A DNA stretch of 64,000 nucleotides from Eupeodes corollae (taxonomy: Eukaryota; Arthropoda; Insecta; Diptera; Syrphidae): contig NC_079147.1 of the NCBI RefSeq assembly GCF_945859685.1, forward strand, positions 52,668,946 through 52,732,945, written 5' to 3'. A program made the position numbers and the translations under genes. Below the pieces are notes generated by a model. The model had not been told where the DNA came from. It saw only the letters and a list, made by a program, of their open reading frames with translations, and did no database searches. Below, in pieces: positions 1 to 11,743 of the stretch (position 1 is its first letter; every line of letters begins with the position of its first letter).

Positions 1-542
1 GCTGCTCTGGCCAGGCCAGAAGAGCCTTCGCTGCGACGAAACGCAGTCGGCTTGGCCCCAGAGTGAAGGTAATTTGCTACATGGCCCTCATACGGCCGAT
101 GATCGTTTATCATTGTCCTGTGTGGTTCAACGTTGCCCCTTCCCAGATGGAGAAGTTTCGGGTGTTCGAGCGGCACTGTTTACGACGCTGTACGGGATAT
201 CGGATAGCCGAATCTTCTAACGTGCATTACTATTCCAACGAGGTCCTATACAACGGGGCTCGAATCAACAGAATTGACAATTTCGTGATAAAACTCGTTT
301 GAGGTCACATTGCAAGAGCTATGTCTAGGGCCACAAGTGCACGCTTGAGCGGCTTCATTCCAGCAGAGGCATTCCTCTTTTTAGACAGATGCGGACTGAT
401 ACAGGATAGATTGGCAGTTCCGCTAATCTACCACGTCAGACGAAGAACTGTGGATAGGCGACTCCTGTACAATCAGGATATCATGGCACAAGGCGGAGCA
501 GAGCTCCTTCCGTTCAGTAGGGCTGTGTCCGAACGAGACTAA
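1..542 (+). pseudogene. Loa-type non-LTR retrotransposon, 3' end of RT ORF
   Basis: This is the C-terminal part of a non-LTR retrotransposon polyprotein, cut by the window edge at its 5' side. The translation contains ICYMALIRPMIVY, a PVWFNVAPSQMEKFRVFERH segment and an LYNGARINRID segment, the typical post-RT region of Loa/Bilbo-type elements of flies. One in-frame TGA at about 301-303 interrupts it, after which the same reading frame continues (ARAMSRATSARLSGFIPAE) to a stop at 540-542. The catalytic RT part lies outside the window. Clade assignment rests on recall of family motifs, not on an alignment. Confidence 0.75.
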
Positions 543-1140
543 ACTGACAGGGGGAAGCAGGAAAACTAGTTTTGGTGGCTTCAATCGGCACATGATAGTG
601 GGTTGTGGGGATGGGGTTTTAAGCCTTGGCCGGCTTACATACATAGTTTTACGGTATAATTTTAAGTAGAATAGGGATAGTGGCACAGAAAAAAATACAA
701 AAAATAATTTAATAAAAAAAAGGAAAAAAAGAAAAAAACATGCTATATAAAAAAAATTTAAAAAAAACATACAATCAAAAGACAACAGAAAATGAAAAAC
801 AAAAAACGTTAGATTTCCTGCTGTGGTTGTTCTAGTTTTAAGTAGTTTATAGGTAGAATAGGTAGTTTAAGTTAGCTTTAAATATATATTAAGGACCTTA
901 TTTTAAGTAGGTTTTAAGTAAAAATAAAAAAGGATATCGATATTATTTTTTTTTTTAAATTTTCTAATAAATACAAAAATAAATAAAATATTAATTGAAG
1001 TAAAATAGATCTTAGGACCGAAAGGCATTACTATTAAGTGCTAAAGTTTAACTTAGAGTGTCCGTATGGGACCATTAAGTTTTATGAATTTTTGTCTAGG
1101 TTTAAGATATGTTTAAGAATGAATTAATAAAAATGAATTT
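543..1140 (+). other. A/T-rich 3' tail and spacer after the Loa fragment
   Basis: No gene is seen. From about 683 to 790 the strand is dominated by A runs, followed by AT-rich sequence. It probably holds the 3' UTR and decayed A-rich tail of the preceding non-LTR element. ORFs found here on the minus strand are poly-Phe/Leu translations of the A runs and are not genes. Confidence 0.5.
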
Positions 1141-1148
1141 AAAAAAAA

Positions 1149-1430
1149 GGTGCGTTGGACTGTCATGCAAGGGGTCTTGGGTTCAATCCCTGCCTGTGCC
1201 ACCTAACTTTTTTAAAGGGTACTGCCTCTTGCGAGGAATTGACTAATCCTCCAAGAGTAATTCTTGTCATTAAAAAGTGCTTTCTCAAATTAGCCGCACG
1301 GATTGGCCGTATAAACTGTAGGTCCCTTCCATCTCTGACAACATTACTCGCACACAGAAATGGTTGAGAATTGTAAGTCACTAGGCCCTGGTTCTACATG
1401 GACTGTTGCGCAACCTTATTTATTTTTATG
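1149..1430 (+). mobile_element. tRNA-derived SINE, copy 1 (5' end short)
   Basis: The copy starts at GGTGCGTTGGACTG and carries a good Pol III B box (GGTTCAATCCC, about 1180-1190), then the SINE body and a 3' tail with ATTT-type repeats. The A box half is missing, so the copy is 5' truncated. It matches four more copies in this window (29110, 31597, 42814 and 55559, all on the minus strand). No convincing target duplication was found for this copy. Confidence 0.8.
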
Positions 1431-4050
1431 GTAAACTAAAAGATACAAAATTTTAGTTTAAGTTGTATTTGAGGATGTACTGTACATAATACACGATGAA
1501 TAAGCTATTTGCCTCCGAATTTAAGATGGTAATTATGATCTATTTTTTTAAACTTTAAGGGTTAGTGACACCGAAACAATAAGTTCCCTTGTGCCTTCCT
1601 CTATTTCTGTGCCATCCGAGTTGTATCTCTTATTTATTAAATTGTTACGCACCTATCAATTTATCATCGTCCGACGAATCAGGTGAATTAATAATTAAAT
1701 GTTTTATCTTACAACAATTTTGACTTCGAAGCTTTAATGTTTCTCTACTTTTTGTGAACAGTTGAAAGTTGTTTTTGTTTTTTGACAGCTATCACAATAC
1801 AGCTATCCAACTCGTTTAACAAGGTATATAAAAATCCACCTATCCAAGATAACCTATCCAATACGAGATTGAACGCAGCCAATGCCTAAAACGTTGATCA
1901 CGTTGATCCTCTTTTCAATGTTGTCCTAAAATGCGTTGACACGTATGTGAGTCAACGTGACATTTATCTCAGTACTGAAAGAACAACTTTTCTAAAAATT
2001 GAAATATAATTCCTACGACTCGATGATCTCAAATATGATTTCCACAGACGTGTAACAAACATTTATCCTGTAAAGGTCACCGAAAACGCCTTGTAGAATT
2101 TTGAAAAACGGTTGAAAATTGACGCCCTGTTTACGAGTATGTTTATGACAGATGTGTAGGTGGGCGCATTCCCCTGACAGACGCGATGTAAATCGTGGGT
2201 TTTTTAAACAAATCTTCGGATAACAGATGTAGCCCTATAAAATATATCGCAACCGAGAGCTCTTCCATGGACTATAGAAATGTTGTCTAAAAATCTAGTG
2301 CTGTCTCGAAATAACTTTGCTTAAATAAACTCATATACATATGTACTTGGAAATGGTCGTACTTTCTTGGTTGACCATTTTTCGCAAGCACTCTCGTGCA
2401 ACAAGAGTTTAAATTTGTCTACATCTGCTTTTTATAGACACATTTAACTGGCGGGCACTGTTTTTATCCTTTTGAAACTATAATTACACGCTGACGTTTT
2501 TAATATCCAGTATTTAATTTAAATATACAATTTTAGTCACGTAATATTTTTAACTTTGTTATATTCCAACATAAAAGGTCTTAAATTATATACAAATATA
2601 TGCATGTGTGGTTCTTGTGTGATTTCTTAACTTGATAGGATTTTGGACTGCATAGATCAGAAAATCACAGAAATTAAGAAGACAATACGTATACATGGTT
2701 TTTATAACTGAATTAATTGGGCTTGACTTTTATTTGTAAATGTCTTGATATATCAGACTTTTTGGGAAAAAGTGAGATGATGCCGTATCTGATTCAAGCT
2801 TTTAAGAATTCTTAAAAAAAACTTATAATAGCAAAGTACAGTATGAATAATAAATGATTATATCTTCCACCACATCTATGACCATCACCTTCTTATAAAT
2901 CTTACCTTGTACATATAAAAAGAGCTTATTTCAGCATTCACGTTAAGACTCATTACCTACGATTTCCTTTGTTAAACGCCACACAAAAATTACTCACGCC
3001 AGCAAAGTTAAGTTGATGTTGACCTGCTTTAAGTCCAACAATATACTTACCAAACACTTGTGAGATATTAAAAGTTCGAGTCTGGTAACGAAAAAATACA
3101 ATGGACTTCATCTTTTCATATCGCTTCACTGGTTTTTTTAATCTTTTTCCTTTTTGTCAATTTCTCTCATTGAATCATCTTATTAAGAATAGGTTGGTAC
3201 TTGGTACCTTAAGAAAGTACCAGATTCATATTTTACCAAAATAAAAACCTGTGATGATTGGTTTTATCGAAAATAAAAAGGTTCTGTTGTGCCGTGCTGA
3301 TTAATGTGGCACGATTTTTATTATGAGAGAAGCAATAAGAATAAGCTATTTCGGGCAATCAATCCGTGCAGTGAATATTCATGAATTATTGTATTAAGGA
3401 GAAATTAAATATAGGTGACAGATAACTGTCCTGACTTTGGAGATGTCAAAAATATCGATTTGATTTGTTTTTATTTGACTGATGAGATCTTCTATTATGT
3501 CTGGTAGTTGTTTTGTAGGAAGATAGGAGTTTCTTTGAATGTTGATCTGATTTTTAAACAAAAAGAAAGTGAAAACGTTGCAAAGTCAATGGTTAACGAG
3601 TCAGTCATTTCCCTTCGTTCTACCAGCATATCTTTTTAAATGATCTTAAATAGATTCTCCTACCAAATGATAATTAAAGATGAGAACATAAAAGTAAATG
3701 CTGTCAATTTTTAGATAAGACGTGCGAATAATCATTATAAAAGCACAATGATTTTATCCACGTGAACATTTGGAAGGTCGCAAGATTTACAATTTGTTAA
3801 TTTTAATTATCACTTTCGATGAAGTACTATGCATAAATATGTGAAAAAATTGACAGTTATAATTGATGCATACATTTTGACAGACAATAATTACTTTAAA
3901 TTTGTCTACTAAGAATGAAAAATTTAACGACAATAAAATCTAAGGTTGATCGAAAGAATAATTATCAATTAGAGTATTTATATTCTTATACATTTTTAGT
4001 TAATTTTTAAAATATTTGCCAAAATGTCAGTGGGATTGAATATGAACAGA
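1431..4050. other. Gene-free AT-rich interval with one MITE end
   Basis: No coding region, RNA gene or splice-bounded exon is supported. It contains the end of a MITE at 1735-1884 (listed separately) and a small perfect hairpin around 1936-1959 (GTTGAC ... GTCAAC). The remainder is unassigned AT-rich sequence. Confidence 0.5.
1735..1884 (-). mobile_element. MITE family M, copy M1 (one end)
   Basis: Read on the minus strand it begins CATTGGCTGCGTTCAATC and continues for about 150 bp with clear similarity to the left part of copy M2, including the shared phrases GAGTTGGATA, AACAACTTT and CTGTTCAC. Only this end is recognisable. Beyond it the minus strand has a short acidic-serine reading frame (DSSDDD), which could be the decayed start of an autonomous relative, but this is a guess. 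Confidence 0.65.
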
Positions 4051-4454
4051 TTGGTTGCGTTCAATCGCGTGTTGGAGAGGCTATCCTGGATAGGTGTATT
4101 TTGAGATACCATATTGAACGAGTTGGATACCTAGATTGAGATAAATGTCAAAAAATAAGAACAACTTTTAGCTGTTCACAAAAATCAGACACATATTTAG
4201 ATTTAGAGGTTCAAAACTATTGTAAAACAAAATTTTCAAAGCGAAATTTCTCTGATTCTTACCAAAAAAGATAAAAATGTTCTTGTTCCTTAAAATTTAG
4301 TTCATACTTGGAATCAGGTGTTCTGTCAAATACAAATACATTTGGATTCCTTTTTTGACATCACAGCTGTTTTGGATCAGCTGTTAATTTACATGTAGAA
4401 CACTTACAAAAAGGTACCCAGATACCCTCAGTTTGAGATAGAACGCAGCAATTG
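4051..4454 (+). mobile_element. MITE family M, copy M2
   Basis: A unit of about 404 bp with imperfect terminal inverted repeats: left TTGGTTGCGTTCAATC, right end (reverse complement) CAATTGCTGCGTTCTATCTC. It has no coding capacity. The left half matches M1 and the right half matches M3 (TACATTTGGATTC, CAGCTGTTTT). No target duplication was identified. Confidence 0.75.
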
Positions 4455-4710
4455 TATTTTTGAACCCGTTAAATGTGATCTGGCCATGGAAATTAAATGT
4501 TTACTACAAATTAATTATAAGCTTAAGAAAAAACTTAGGTAAAAATCAAAAATGTCTTTTTAAAATGTATAATACATACTATCATTTGAAGAAACGACAA
4601 CAACATATTTTGGTCGGCTTGTTGATAAGGGGAAAATACTAGCGCCACTAGCACACATGTCAATGTACTAAATGTCATGTTCCTTGAGAATACTATAGAT
4701 TTTTTTTTAC
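4455..4710. other. Spacer between two MITE copies
   Basis: No gene is recognised. A 60-aa ORF here has no familiar features. Confidence 0.4.
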
Positions 4711-5498
4711 AAAGGCTACGTTCAATCACGTATTGGATAGGTTATCCTAGAATAGGTTAATTTTTAAATACCTTATTGATCGAGGGAAAAAATAAAAATA
4801 ACTTTCAGCTGTTTACAATAAAGCAGACAAACATTTACTTTTCGAGGTCCAACATTTATAAAAAAAACTAAGTTTTTAATTTAAATAATTTACAGAATTT
4901 ATTCCAAAAAAATTTAAGTTAGCTTTTAAGTAGTATTCGCATGAGCGCGACCAACGAACGATGAATGAATTACAAAATCTGAGTTTATATAGGTTTAAAG
5001 ACATATTTCCACACAAATTCTTAACAAAGCGATAGCAATATAGTTTCTATTTGATCATATCGTATATTAATAAATTTAAGAAAATAAATTTATTCGTCGC
5101 GAAAAAATTGTAGTTGATACGAACTGTCAAACTTTATTCGCGCTTCCATCATCCACACTCGCAACGAATAATATAATCGCGCGTACTTAACCTAAAAAAA
5201 ACATTCTTATTGTGGTGAATGGTGTTCATTCGCGACGAATTAAAAACTCTCATGTGATAAAAATGTCAAAATCGACGAATATTCGTTGGTCGTGCGCATG
5301 TGAAAAGTGCTTTAGCCTCCTTCAAATTTATCCATATGTTGAATCAGCTGTTCTGTCAGATACCTACATATACCAGAAATTCTTGGATACATTTGGATTC
5401 TTGTTTTTTACATCTCAGCTGTTTTCGATCATACACATAACATACCAACAAAAATTCATCCGGATACCGCATCTGTTTGAGATTGAACGCAGCCAATG
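4711..5498 (+). mobile_element. MITE family M, copy M3, with nested insertion
   Basis: Terminal inverted repeats are CAAAGGCTACGTTCAATC on the left and, read as reverse complement, CATTGGCTGCGTTCAATCTC on the right. The unit is flanked by TTA at 4708-4710 and TTA at 5499-5501, a 3-bp duplication of the kind made by PIF/Harbinger elements. It is nearly twice the length of M2 because another inverted-repeat unit sits inside it (4936-5306). Assignment to PIF/Harbinger is inference from TSD length and end sequence. Confidence 0.75.
4936..5306 (+). mobile_element. Nested inverted-repeat unit (MITE N1) inside M3
   Basis: Left arm CATGAGCGCGACCAACGAA (from about 4941) and right arm, read on the minus strand, CATGCGCACGACCAACGAA (from about 5300) form inverted repeats about 370 bp apart. 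The interior is rich in TCGCG-type motifs unlike the host MITE. It has no coding capacity. Exact ends and target duplication could not be fixed. Confidence 0.6.
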
Positions 5499-5599
5499 TT
5501 ATAGGCGACTATTATTACGAGTTAATAATTATTTGTGCACCTTTTAATCTTACCGCATCGAATAAAACTTTAGGGTTACATTGATGAGCTGCAGTCAAT

Positions 5600-6173
5600 T
5601 TTGCCGCTTATCGTTACTTACTTTCTTAAAGTGGCTCTACAGTCCGGGGTGGACCTGGGCCTCAATCAGCGTTGATGCCCATTCGCTCTACATGGCCCAG
5701 CCGTCTAAGCCGTTGCGCTTTAATTCCGCTAACCAGGTCAGTGTCGCTGTACAGCCCGTACAGTTCTTCGTTATATGGTCTCCTCCATTCTCCATCTATG
5801 CGTACGGCACCAAAATTCACCCGAAAAATTTTTCTCTCGAAGCATCCTAAGCCGTTCTCATCTTTTTTTGAAAGGGTCCAGGATTCAGCGCCATAAGTGA
5901 GAACCGGGATGATGAGTGCCTTATGGATGGTGATTTTAGATGCTCGAGAGATGATTTCTAAGTCCAAAGAAGCAGCAATTTACAAGAGAGAAGAGATGGA
6001 TCTTTGAAAGATTGTGCCTCTAGTGTTGACGGTTGAGTTCTGCACAATTCTTTCCAGGACGATATTGAAGAAGTCGCATGCCAGTGCATCGCCTTGTCTT
6101 AAGCCGTTTTTGACATTAAATGCATCGGTGAGATCTTTTCCGATCTTGATAGAGCAGCGTGCATTTTCCATCC
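5600..6173 (-). pseudogene. Non-LTR retrotransposon RT fragment, internally deleted
   Basis: Minus-strand remnant of the endonuclease/YADD RT family also seen at 55.2-58.3 kb. 6171-5980 encodes RT sequence (ENARCSIKIGKDLTDAF, GLRQGDALACDFFNIVLE). 5967-5662 encodes the post-RT region (IIPVLTYGAESWTLSKKDE, RRLGHVERMG). The YADD catalytic block between them is missing, so an internal deletion has joined the two pieces. The 5' side stops abruptly near 6173 (5' truncation). Confidence 0.8.
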
Positions 6174-7523
6174 CTGCTTATCTTTAATTACCCTAAATTA
6201 CAACTCTATCTATGAAAAGCTCATATAAAAAAATATCTTACAGAAAATTGTCAAAATAAAGATGCTTTACTTTACATCAAAAACATCAACGTTATCAGAT
6301 ATCCTCCTGGACATGGACATACTGATCATTACACAAAACCCCGTTAAAAATGAGTTCAGCTCACATATGTTTTTTCTCTTGAAGGATTGGCGGAATAAAT
6401 TATAATTAGTTTTTAAACGCCATCTGTTGTTTCTTTGCTTCAAATAGTTTTTTTTTACTGTCGTAGAAGCTAAGGACATCTATTGTTAGTTTTACAGGAT
6501 AAGCAAAATTAAAAAATCAATTCCATAAGGAGACAGATATATGTAGAAACCCAAAAGTGGAAAAGTGGGCGAGAATATGCTAGTGGTAACAATTTATCAC
6601 TTCCTATAAAATACTATAACTTTTTTACACTTCATTGATGCCTCACTCCTTCACAAAAGTTTAATATAAATAAATCAAACAACCTAACAGAAGCTAAAAA
6701 AACAATTTTAAGTTTTTAATTTTTCAAAAATTTGATTTATATTTGAATCAAATCGAAATGGTGTCATACAATAACAATTTTATTTACTTTTAATTCAAAT
6801 TTCGGATAAACTTAAAACTCGAAACTATTTTAAAAGTAGTTAAAGCAGTTTAACTAGTTTAAAAAAAAACTCGATAACATTGGCATTACTTTCTTTTTAA
6901 TGTCCATACGTTTAATTTAATGTAAGCAGATTTTGAATTCTTTTAAATTTAAAAAAGGACATTATGTGGCCTGTCTACCTTTACGTCTTAAATAAGTTAT
7001 TTCTATATTTATTTTGTAAATTATTTCAATAAGTAAATAAAAAACTGGAAACATAGTTTGTCCAGGGAAACATTTATATTATTAGAAGAAGGAACTTTAT
7101 CCGAGAACATAGGTCTTTTTTAACATTAAACTTACATCTATTGCGTCCTAAATTTGTCTCCTTTTATTCATTTACAAACAACTTGGGAGTAAATAAATTA
7201 ATTTTATTTTCAATCAAAGACAGAATTCCAAAAATAATCGATGTGAAGTAGCCCTTAGGGGAAATTATCATTGGGGCATTAATTATTATTTAATGAGAAT
7301 TCTATCTCTTTCTCACACAGATGAGCAACCACAACCAACTTCGCATCAAGTCAATTTTTCTTTATAATCTTTGACAACTACTTTAGTTTTTGCGTTTTGC
7401 TTGCGATCATTCTTAGGACTTGGACATTTTTTCACACACTTTGTAAACAGAATTAAACTTTGTTTAATCTTACACGAAAACCTTATATATTTCACTTGAT
7501 TATATCAAAAACTTGAAGTCAAT
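6174..7523. other. Gene-free interval; upstream region of TfIIA-S at its right end
   Basis: AT-rich, with no recognisable element. The last few hundred bases before 7524 would hold the TfIIA-S promoter and 5' UTR, but no clear TATA box or initiator could be picked out. Confidence 0.4.
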
Positions 7524-7941
7524 ATGTCCTATCAACTCTACAGAAACACCACTCTTGGAAATACCCTCCAAGAGAGCCTCGACGAACTTATTCAGGTATG
7601 ACACAAAACTAAAAAGAGTTTCTCATCGACTTGTTGCTTTTTTTTCAATTTAATATTCCTTAATTAATTCTTTTTTTTCTTACCCGCAGTTTGGACAAAT
7701 TACACCCGCATTAGCATTTAAGGTTCTGCTGCAATTCGACAAATGCATCAACACTGCACTTAACACCCGGGTAAAGGCTCGTGTCACATTTAAGGCGAAC
7801 AAATTGAATACTTATCGATTCTGTGACAACGTCTGGACACTAATGCTGAACGACGTTGAATTTAGAGAAGTCCATGAGTTTGCCAAAGTCGATAAGGTTA
7901 AAATAGTTGCATGCGATGGAAAGAGTGAAATTGGTAACTAA
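7524..7941 (+). CDS. TfIIA-S: TFIIA gamma (small) subunit
   Basis: Small subunit of the general transcription factor TFIIA, which binds TBP on the core promoter and stabilises pre-initiation complexes in the nucleus. Exon 1 is 7524-7595 (24 codons, starting [20 protein letters not shown]). The intron is 7596-7689 (94 bp, GTATG...CCGCAG). Exon 2 is 7690-7941 and ends in TAA. The product is 107 aa, the usual family length (about 106-109). Family hallmarks are [20 protein letters not shown] and [18 protein letters not shown], then the conserved [13 protein letters not shown] end. The frame is intact and the AATATG start context is acceptable. Several positions differ from the sequence I recall for flies ([26 protein letters not shown]), so it may be a faster-evolving paralogue rather than the main gene. 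No close neighbour shares its strand. Confidence 0.93.
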
Positions 7942-9010
7942 ATTATTTGGAATATTCCAACACATTATCGACTTAATTTATAATAACAAGAAAAAGTTCC
8001 ATCATCTGTGAACGTATATGACTATTTTTAATTTATTTTAATTTTTTGTTTCTCCCATTTCTTATTATTACTATGATATGATATTTCTTTCCTTGTGCAC
8101 TACCTGGTCTATTGTATTGATAGTTTCTATAGCGTACTTTTAGTACAGATCTATAATAATTTAAGGTTTAAGCGATGTAATATTAAAGTTTGTATGACTT
8201 TTTTTATTAATAAATTGTTGTACCATATTTTGTTTGTTGTTAACTTTGTTTGTATGTATGTTTTGGTTTGGGAGAAAGGATTAATTCTTTGTTCACCATT
8301 ACTTGTTTATTATGGAGTATTCTGTAAACCTCTTTACCTTAATATCCTTTCAATGAAACTATCTTTAATACTGCGCCATCACATGAACTGAAAGAAGGCA
8401 TTCCATGTTGGGAAAAGCACTTTTTTCTTTCCGGTCAACTTTAAAGTGACTGCATACGAAAGACTTTTACTATTTCGACAAATTTAATCCTTGGGCGTTT
8501 TTTCAATCGAACTAAATTATGCAAGATGAAAGTGAAAAAAGGGCTCAAAACTTTGAAAAATGAAAATTGGGAGAACTTTCATATAAAATTCTGAGAAAGA
8601 GCTTAAAACTGTTTGTAACCGATGAGATTAGAGAATCTGTGAGTGTTGTTTTTATGCAGTCAAGTAAATCGTTGGTCAATTGTTCACACCGGAAGATTTT
8701 GGAAAAGAAAATAGGAATTCCAGATTACTACACCCAACCTCTTTTTCTATTTTAAAGTTCGCGTGGATAGAGACAAATAGTACAGAGCCATGTCCTATGC
8801 GTATCTCCTTTTTCCTGGCAAACTCCTCCGGTTGCTCAGAATGACAATTAAGAAATCTCTCTGCCATGTCAAAGCTGATAAAAACGTCCCCGAATTGTTA
8901 ATTGTTGAGGCAACGCGATGCATTATGATGGAACCCATTACACATCGTAAATCGCATAAAACATCCATACTGATTCAGTTTATCATAAGTTCCTTTAACA
9001 TGGATGACAT
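7942..9010. other. Interval downstream of TfIIA-S
   Basis: Contains the 3' UTR of TfIIA-S and AT-rich sequence. ORFs at 8095-8391 and 8567-9038 show no motif or codon pattern that supports a gene. Nothing else is seen. Confidence 0.4.
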
Positions 9011-9012
9011 GG

Positions 9013-9500
9013 ATTATGTCTATGCAGAAATAAACTAACTGCGGCTGGTTCATTTGCAAGCATTGAATTGGAAGGGGCAAGAATGGGATTGGGGGTTAAC
9101 AAAGACAAAACCAAATGTATACTATCAACGAGGCAGGAATCTCAAAATCGTTGACTCGTGCAAATCTTTACGGTGGATAGATAGAACTTCGAAGTAGTCA
9201 ATGACTTTATCTGAGAAACCATTTAACGGCCCTCTTGATAGAACCAATGAGACGTTTTATAAGACCTTCATTATCCCAGTCCTGCTGTATGGAGCTATAG
9301 CGTAGGCTATAAATGAGAAGGTACTTTTGGGAGAAAGATTGTTCGAGTGATTCTGGGTCCTGTCTGTATCAAAGGGGCATAGAGAAGAATATTATCATAT
9401 TAGGCACACCCCGAGCTATACGGTTCAAGAAGATAAAAATACAACGGATGAGCTGCCTGGGTTAAGTAGAGCGTACGAAAAAGAACACACACCAGCGCGA
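9013..9500 (+). pseudogene. Degenerate non-LTR retrotransposon RT fragment
   Basis: Plus-strand remnant with many stops and shifts. Recognisable pieces are ARMGLGVNKDKTKC (post-YADD region of the RT) and, in another frame, a stretch reading TNETFYKTFIIPVLLYGA, equivalent to the IVPVLLYGTEAW segment of the copy at 49.7 kb. It ends where the Transib end at 9506 begins. Confidence 0.65.
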
Positions 9501-10568
9501 CGACGCACAGTGCGGTATTTTAGTCGAAAACCTGGACAAAAATATTTGGGCACATTTTTTTTATATCAAATAGGTACCAAATGACTAAAAAGTTATTTGG
9601 AAGGATACATTTTCAGTTTTTAGGTACAGTAAAACCCTCTTAAATGCCCATCCCGATTAGCCCAAAGAAAACAAATTATTAAAAATAAAAAAAAAACAGG
9701 TTTAAAACTGCGCTATAATTATTTTTAAAGCTAATATTTTATTCTTTGTTTTGCATTTTGATTTAAGTTGCTTAACTTAATAGTTTTTGAGAAATTAAGT
9801 TTTAAAGTTGAAATTTAGAAAAAAAATGTTCGGTTTTTAATTTATATATTTTTTTTTTAAATGTGTTTATCAGGGACATTTTTTTATTAATATTCAGTGA
9901 TCTGATATATTTTTAATCAAATATAAAAAACCTCATTCCGATAAATGTCATAGTTTATAAGAAATAATTATAAAAAAAATTAAGCATACATTTTCCGAAA
10001 AAATCTCTTTATTCCTTTTTTATAATTGAAATTTTCTTAATCCGGGTGTTCAACTTTCATTCCAAAATTGTATGTCCCAGTATACAGGTAACCAATTCTA
10101 AAATACCTGTGACCCTCTTAGTCCAAAATACGAAGAATTCGAGATGTGGATTAGTTGTATATTTTATGAGTACAGGTCAATTATTGAATAAACATATTAA
10201 TCCTTTTTTGTTTTCCCTTCCGCAACTTTTGTTTTATAGCAAGAAATAAAAAATTACCAGGATTAATTTAATTGTATAGTTTTTATTTTATTATTTATTC
10301 TTCATCTTTCTTACATCATTAACATGTTCTTCATTGGTATTTGCAATCAAAAATTCGAGATCCTCCTTTGAAAACGATTGTTTTTTGTCTTGGTTGCCCT
10401 TTAATTACTGAGATAAGGGTCTGACGTCAATAAAAGCCGATTAAGCACATCCTCGTTGCATGCAGTCCTGGAGAATTTTTGTGAAAAGTTTTCCATGTAT
10501 TGGCAGAAATGCTTATTTCTAACTTCAGCAGCTTCTTCGGACAACTGGCCGATTGGCAACAATCGGTA

Positions 10569-11085
10569 GGTTCAGGCAACATAAGGGACTTCATTTGCAG
10601 TCAACTCCATTCTTTGAACGTACATTTTGCCGAAATCAACTAGTTAGTTTTTCAAGTGCCATGAATTTCAATTTCAGAATTTTACTTCGCAAACCTCTAC
10701 TTTAAGTTCATAGTACAAAAAGTACCAAACAAATTATTGTTTACAAAACACTATTCAAGCAAGCTACAAGTCCATCACGATTTGTATTTTGTTTTGTAGA
10801 GAAATATTAGTTACTTCTTTTCAAAATGACAAGGGATCCTTTTACAGAATGTATTAAATGAAGTTGTGCAGAAAATAAGTAAATCATAGAGTAATAAAAG
10901 TTCGGCTTTCAATTGAATAAAAAAACATGATCAACTGTCATTTTGATAGAAGTAAACTTGACTTAATGGTAGGGAGACTTTTCTTGACTAACTTTCCAGG
11001 CAACTTTCCATTAAAGTTGGCTTAATTGGAAGGTAATTTTTTGACAGCTGGCCAATCAGAAAAAGTCCTTTGTGTCGTCTGAACC
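10569..11085. mobile_element. MITE inserted in Transib copy A
   Basis: A 517-bp non-coding unit with terminal inverted repeats GGTTCAGGCAACATAAGGGA (left) and GGTTCAGACGACACAAAGGA (right, reverse complement), which differ mainly by transitions. It interrupts the transposase between the YPW segment (about 11.1 kb) and LPIGQLSEEA (about 10.54 kb). No clean target duplication is visible, and roughly 15-20 codons of the transposase seem to be lost at the junction. Confidence 0.75.
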
Positions 11086-11203
11086 TGCCCGTAGGCTGCC
11101 ATGGATACAAGTTTATGTAATATTTAGCAGTATCCATCGTATTTTTGAAGATCTATCTCATAACCAGAGGATATCACCTCTAATATAATTTTGAATTTTT
11201 GTA

Positions 11204-11743
11204 TCAATGATAAATCCACCCTAGTAATGGAAGCTGCTTCTTCTTGGCCTTTAAAAAATCGAGGTGTTGCCATACCCAGCCATCTTTTTGAATTTGTCTC
11301 CTGGCTGCTTGCATTTTTTTCCGGTCACTTTTTTTTGTTACGCGATTCTTATGCACTTCCGCTTTAAGTTTGTACGACAGATGCAGTAGAAATTTAAAAA
11401 ACCTAATCCTGGCGTGTAATATTGATAGCCCAAATCTGAAAGTATCTGGATTCTCCGGTTCTGTAGAATCCATGTCGTTGAAACTTTTTGAAGTTTTTCC
11501 ACATATGTAATAACGTAATGAAGATGCAGTATTCGTAGATGCGTTACACACTTTGCCATCGACCATTGTTGGAAGCAGTACATGGTTGACACTTATATTG
11601 TTGATTACTTTTGTTGTTTGAAGATTTTGGGCCTGGTTTTCAACGTATTCGATTTCTTCATTGGTTATGTCCTTTCTTTCTTTTACAAAACGAATTAGTA
11701 TTGGTCTGCACCATCTCGTCGATGAAGAGTGAATGTTTGCCAT
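11204..11743 (-). pseudogene. Transib transposase, central fragment (copy A)
   Basis: Longest open part (179 aa) of the copy A transposase. It includes SSTRWCRPILIRFVKER, NHVLLPTMVDGKVCNAST, the YYICGKTSK cysteine motif and FGLSILHARIRFFKFLLHLSY, each aligned by eye with copy B (MIDGKVCNAL, YLCGATSK, FGMSILHGWIRMFECLVHLTY). The first catalytic-D motif lies just upstream in another frame, so the gene is broken by frameshifts. In Transib and RAG1 these regions lie between the first and last acidic residues of the RNase H-like catalytic core. Confidence 0.75.

Noticed and set aside
423..785. 120-aa minus-strand ORF rich in Phe and Leu
   Set aside because: It is the translation of an A-rich tail region and overlaps the antisense of a retrotransposon fragment.
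1149..1200. Possible tRNA gene (A/B-box-like motifs)
   Set aside because: The motif belongs to a dispersed repeat with four further copies and lacks a full cloverleaf; it is a SINE head.
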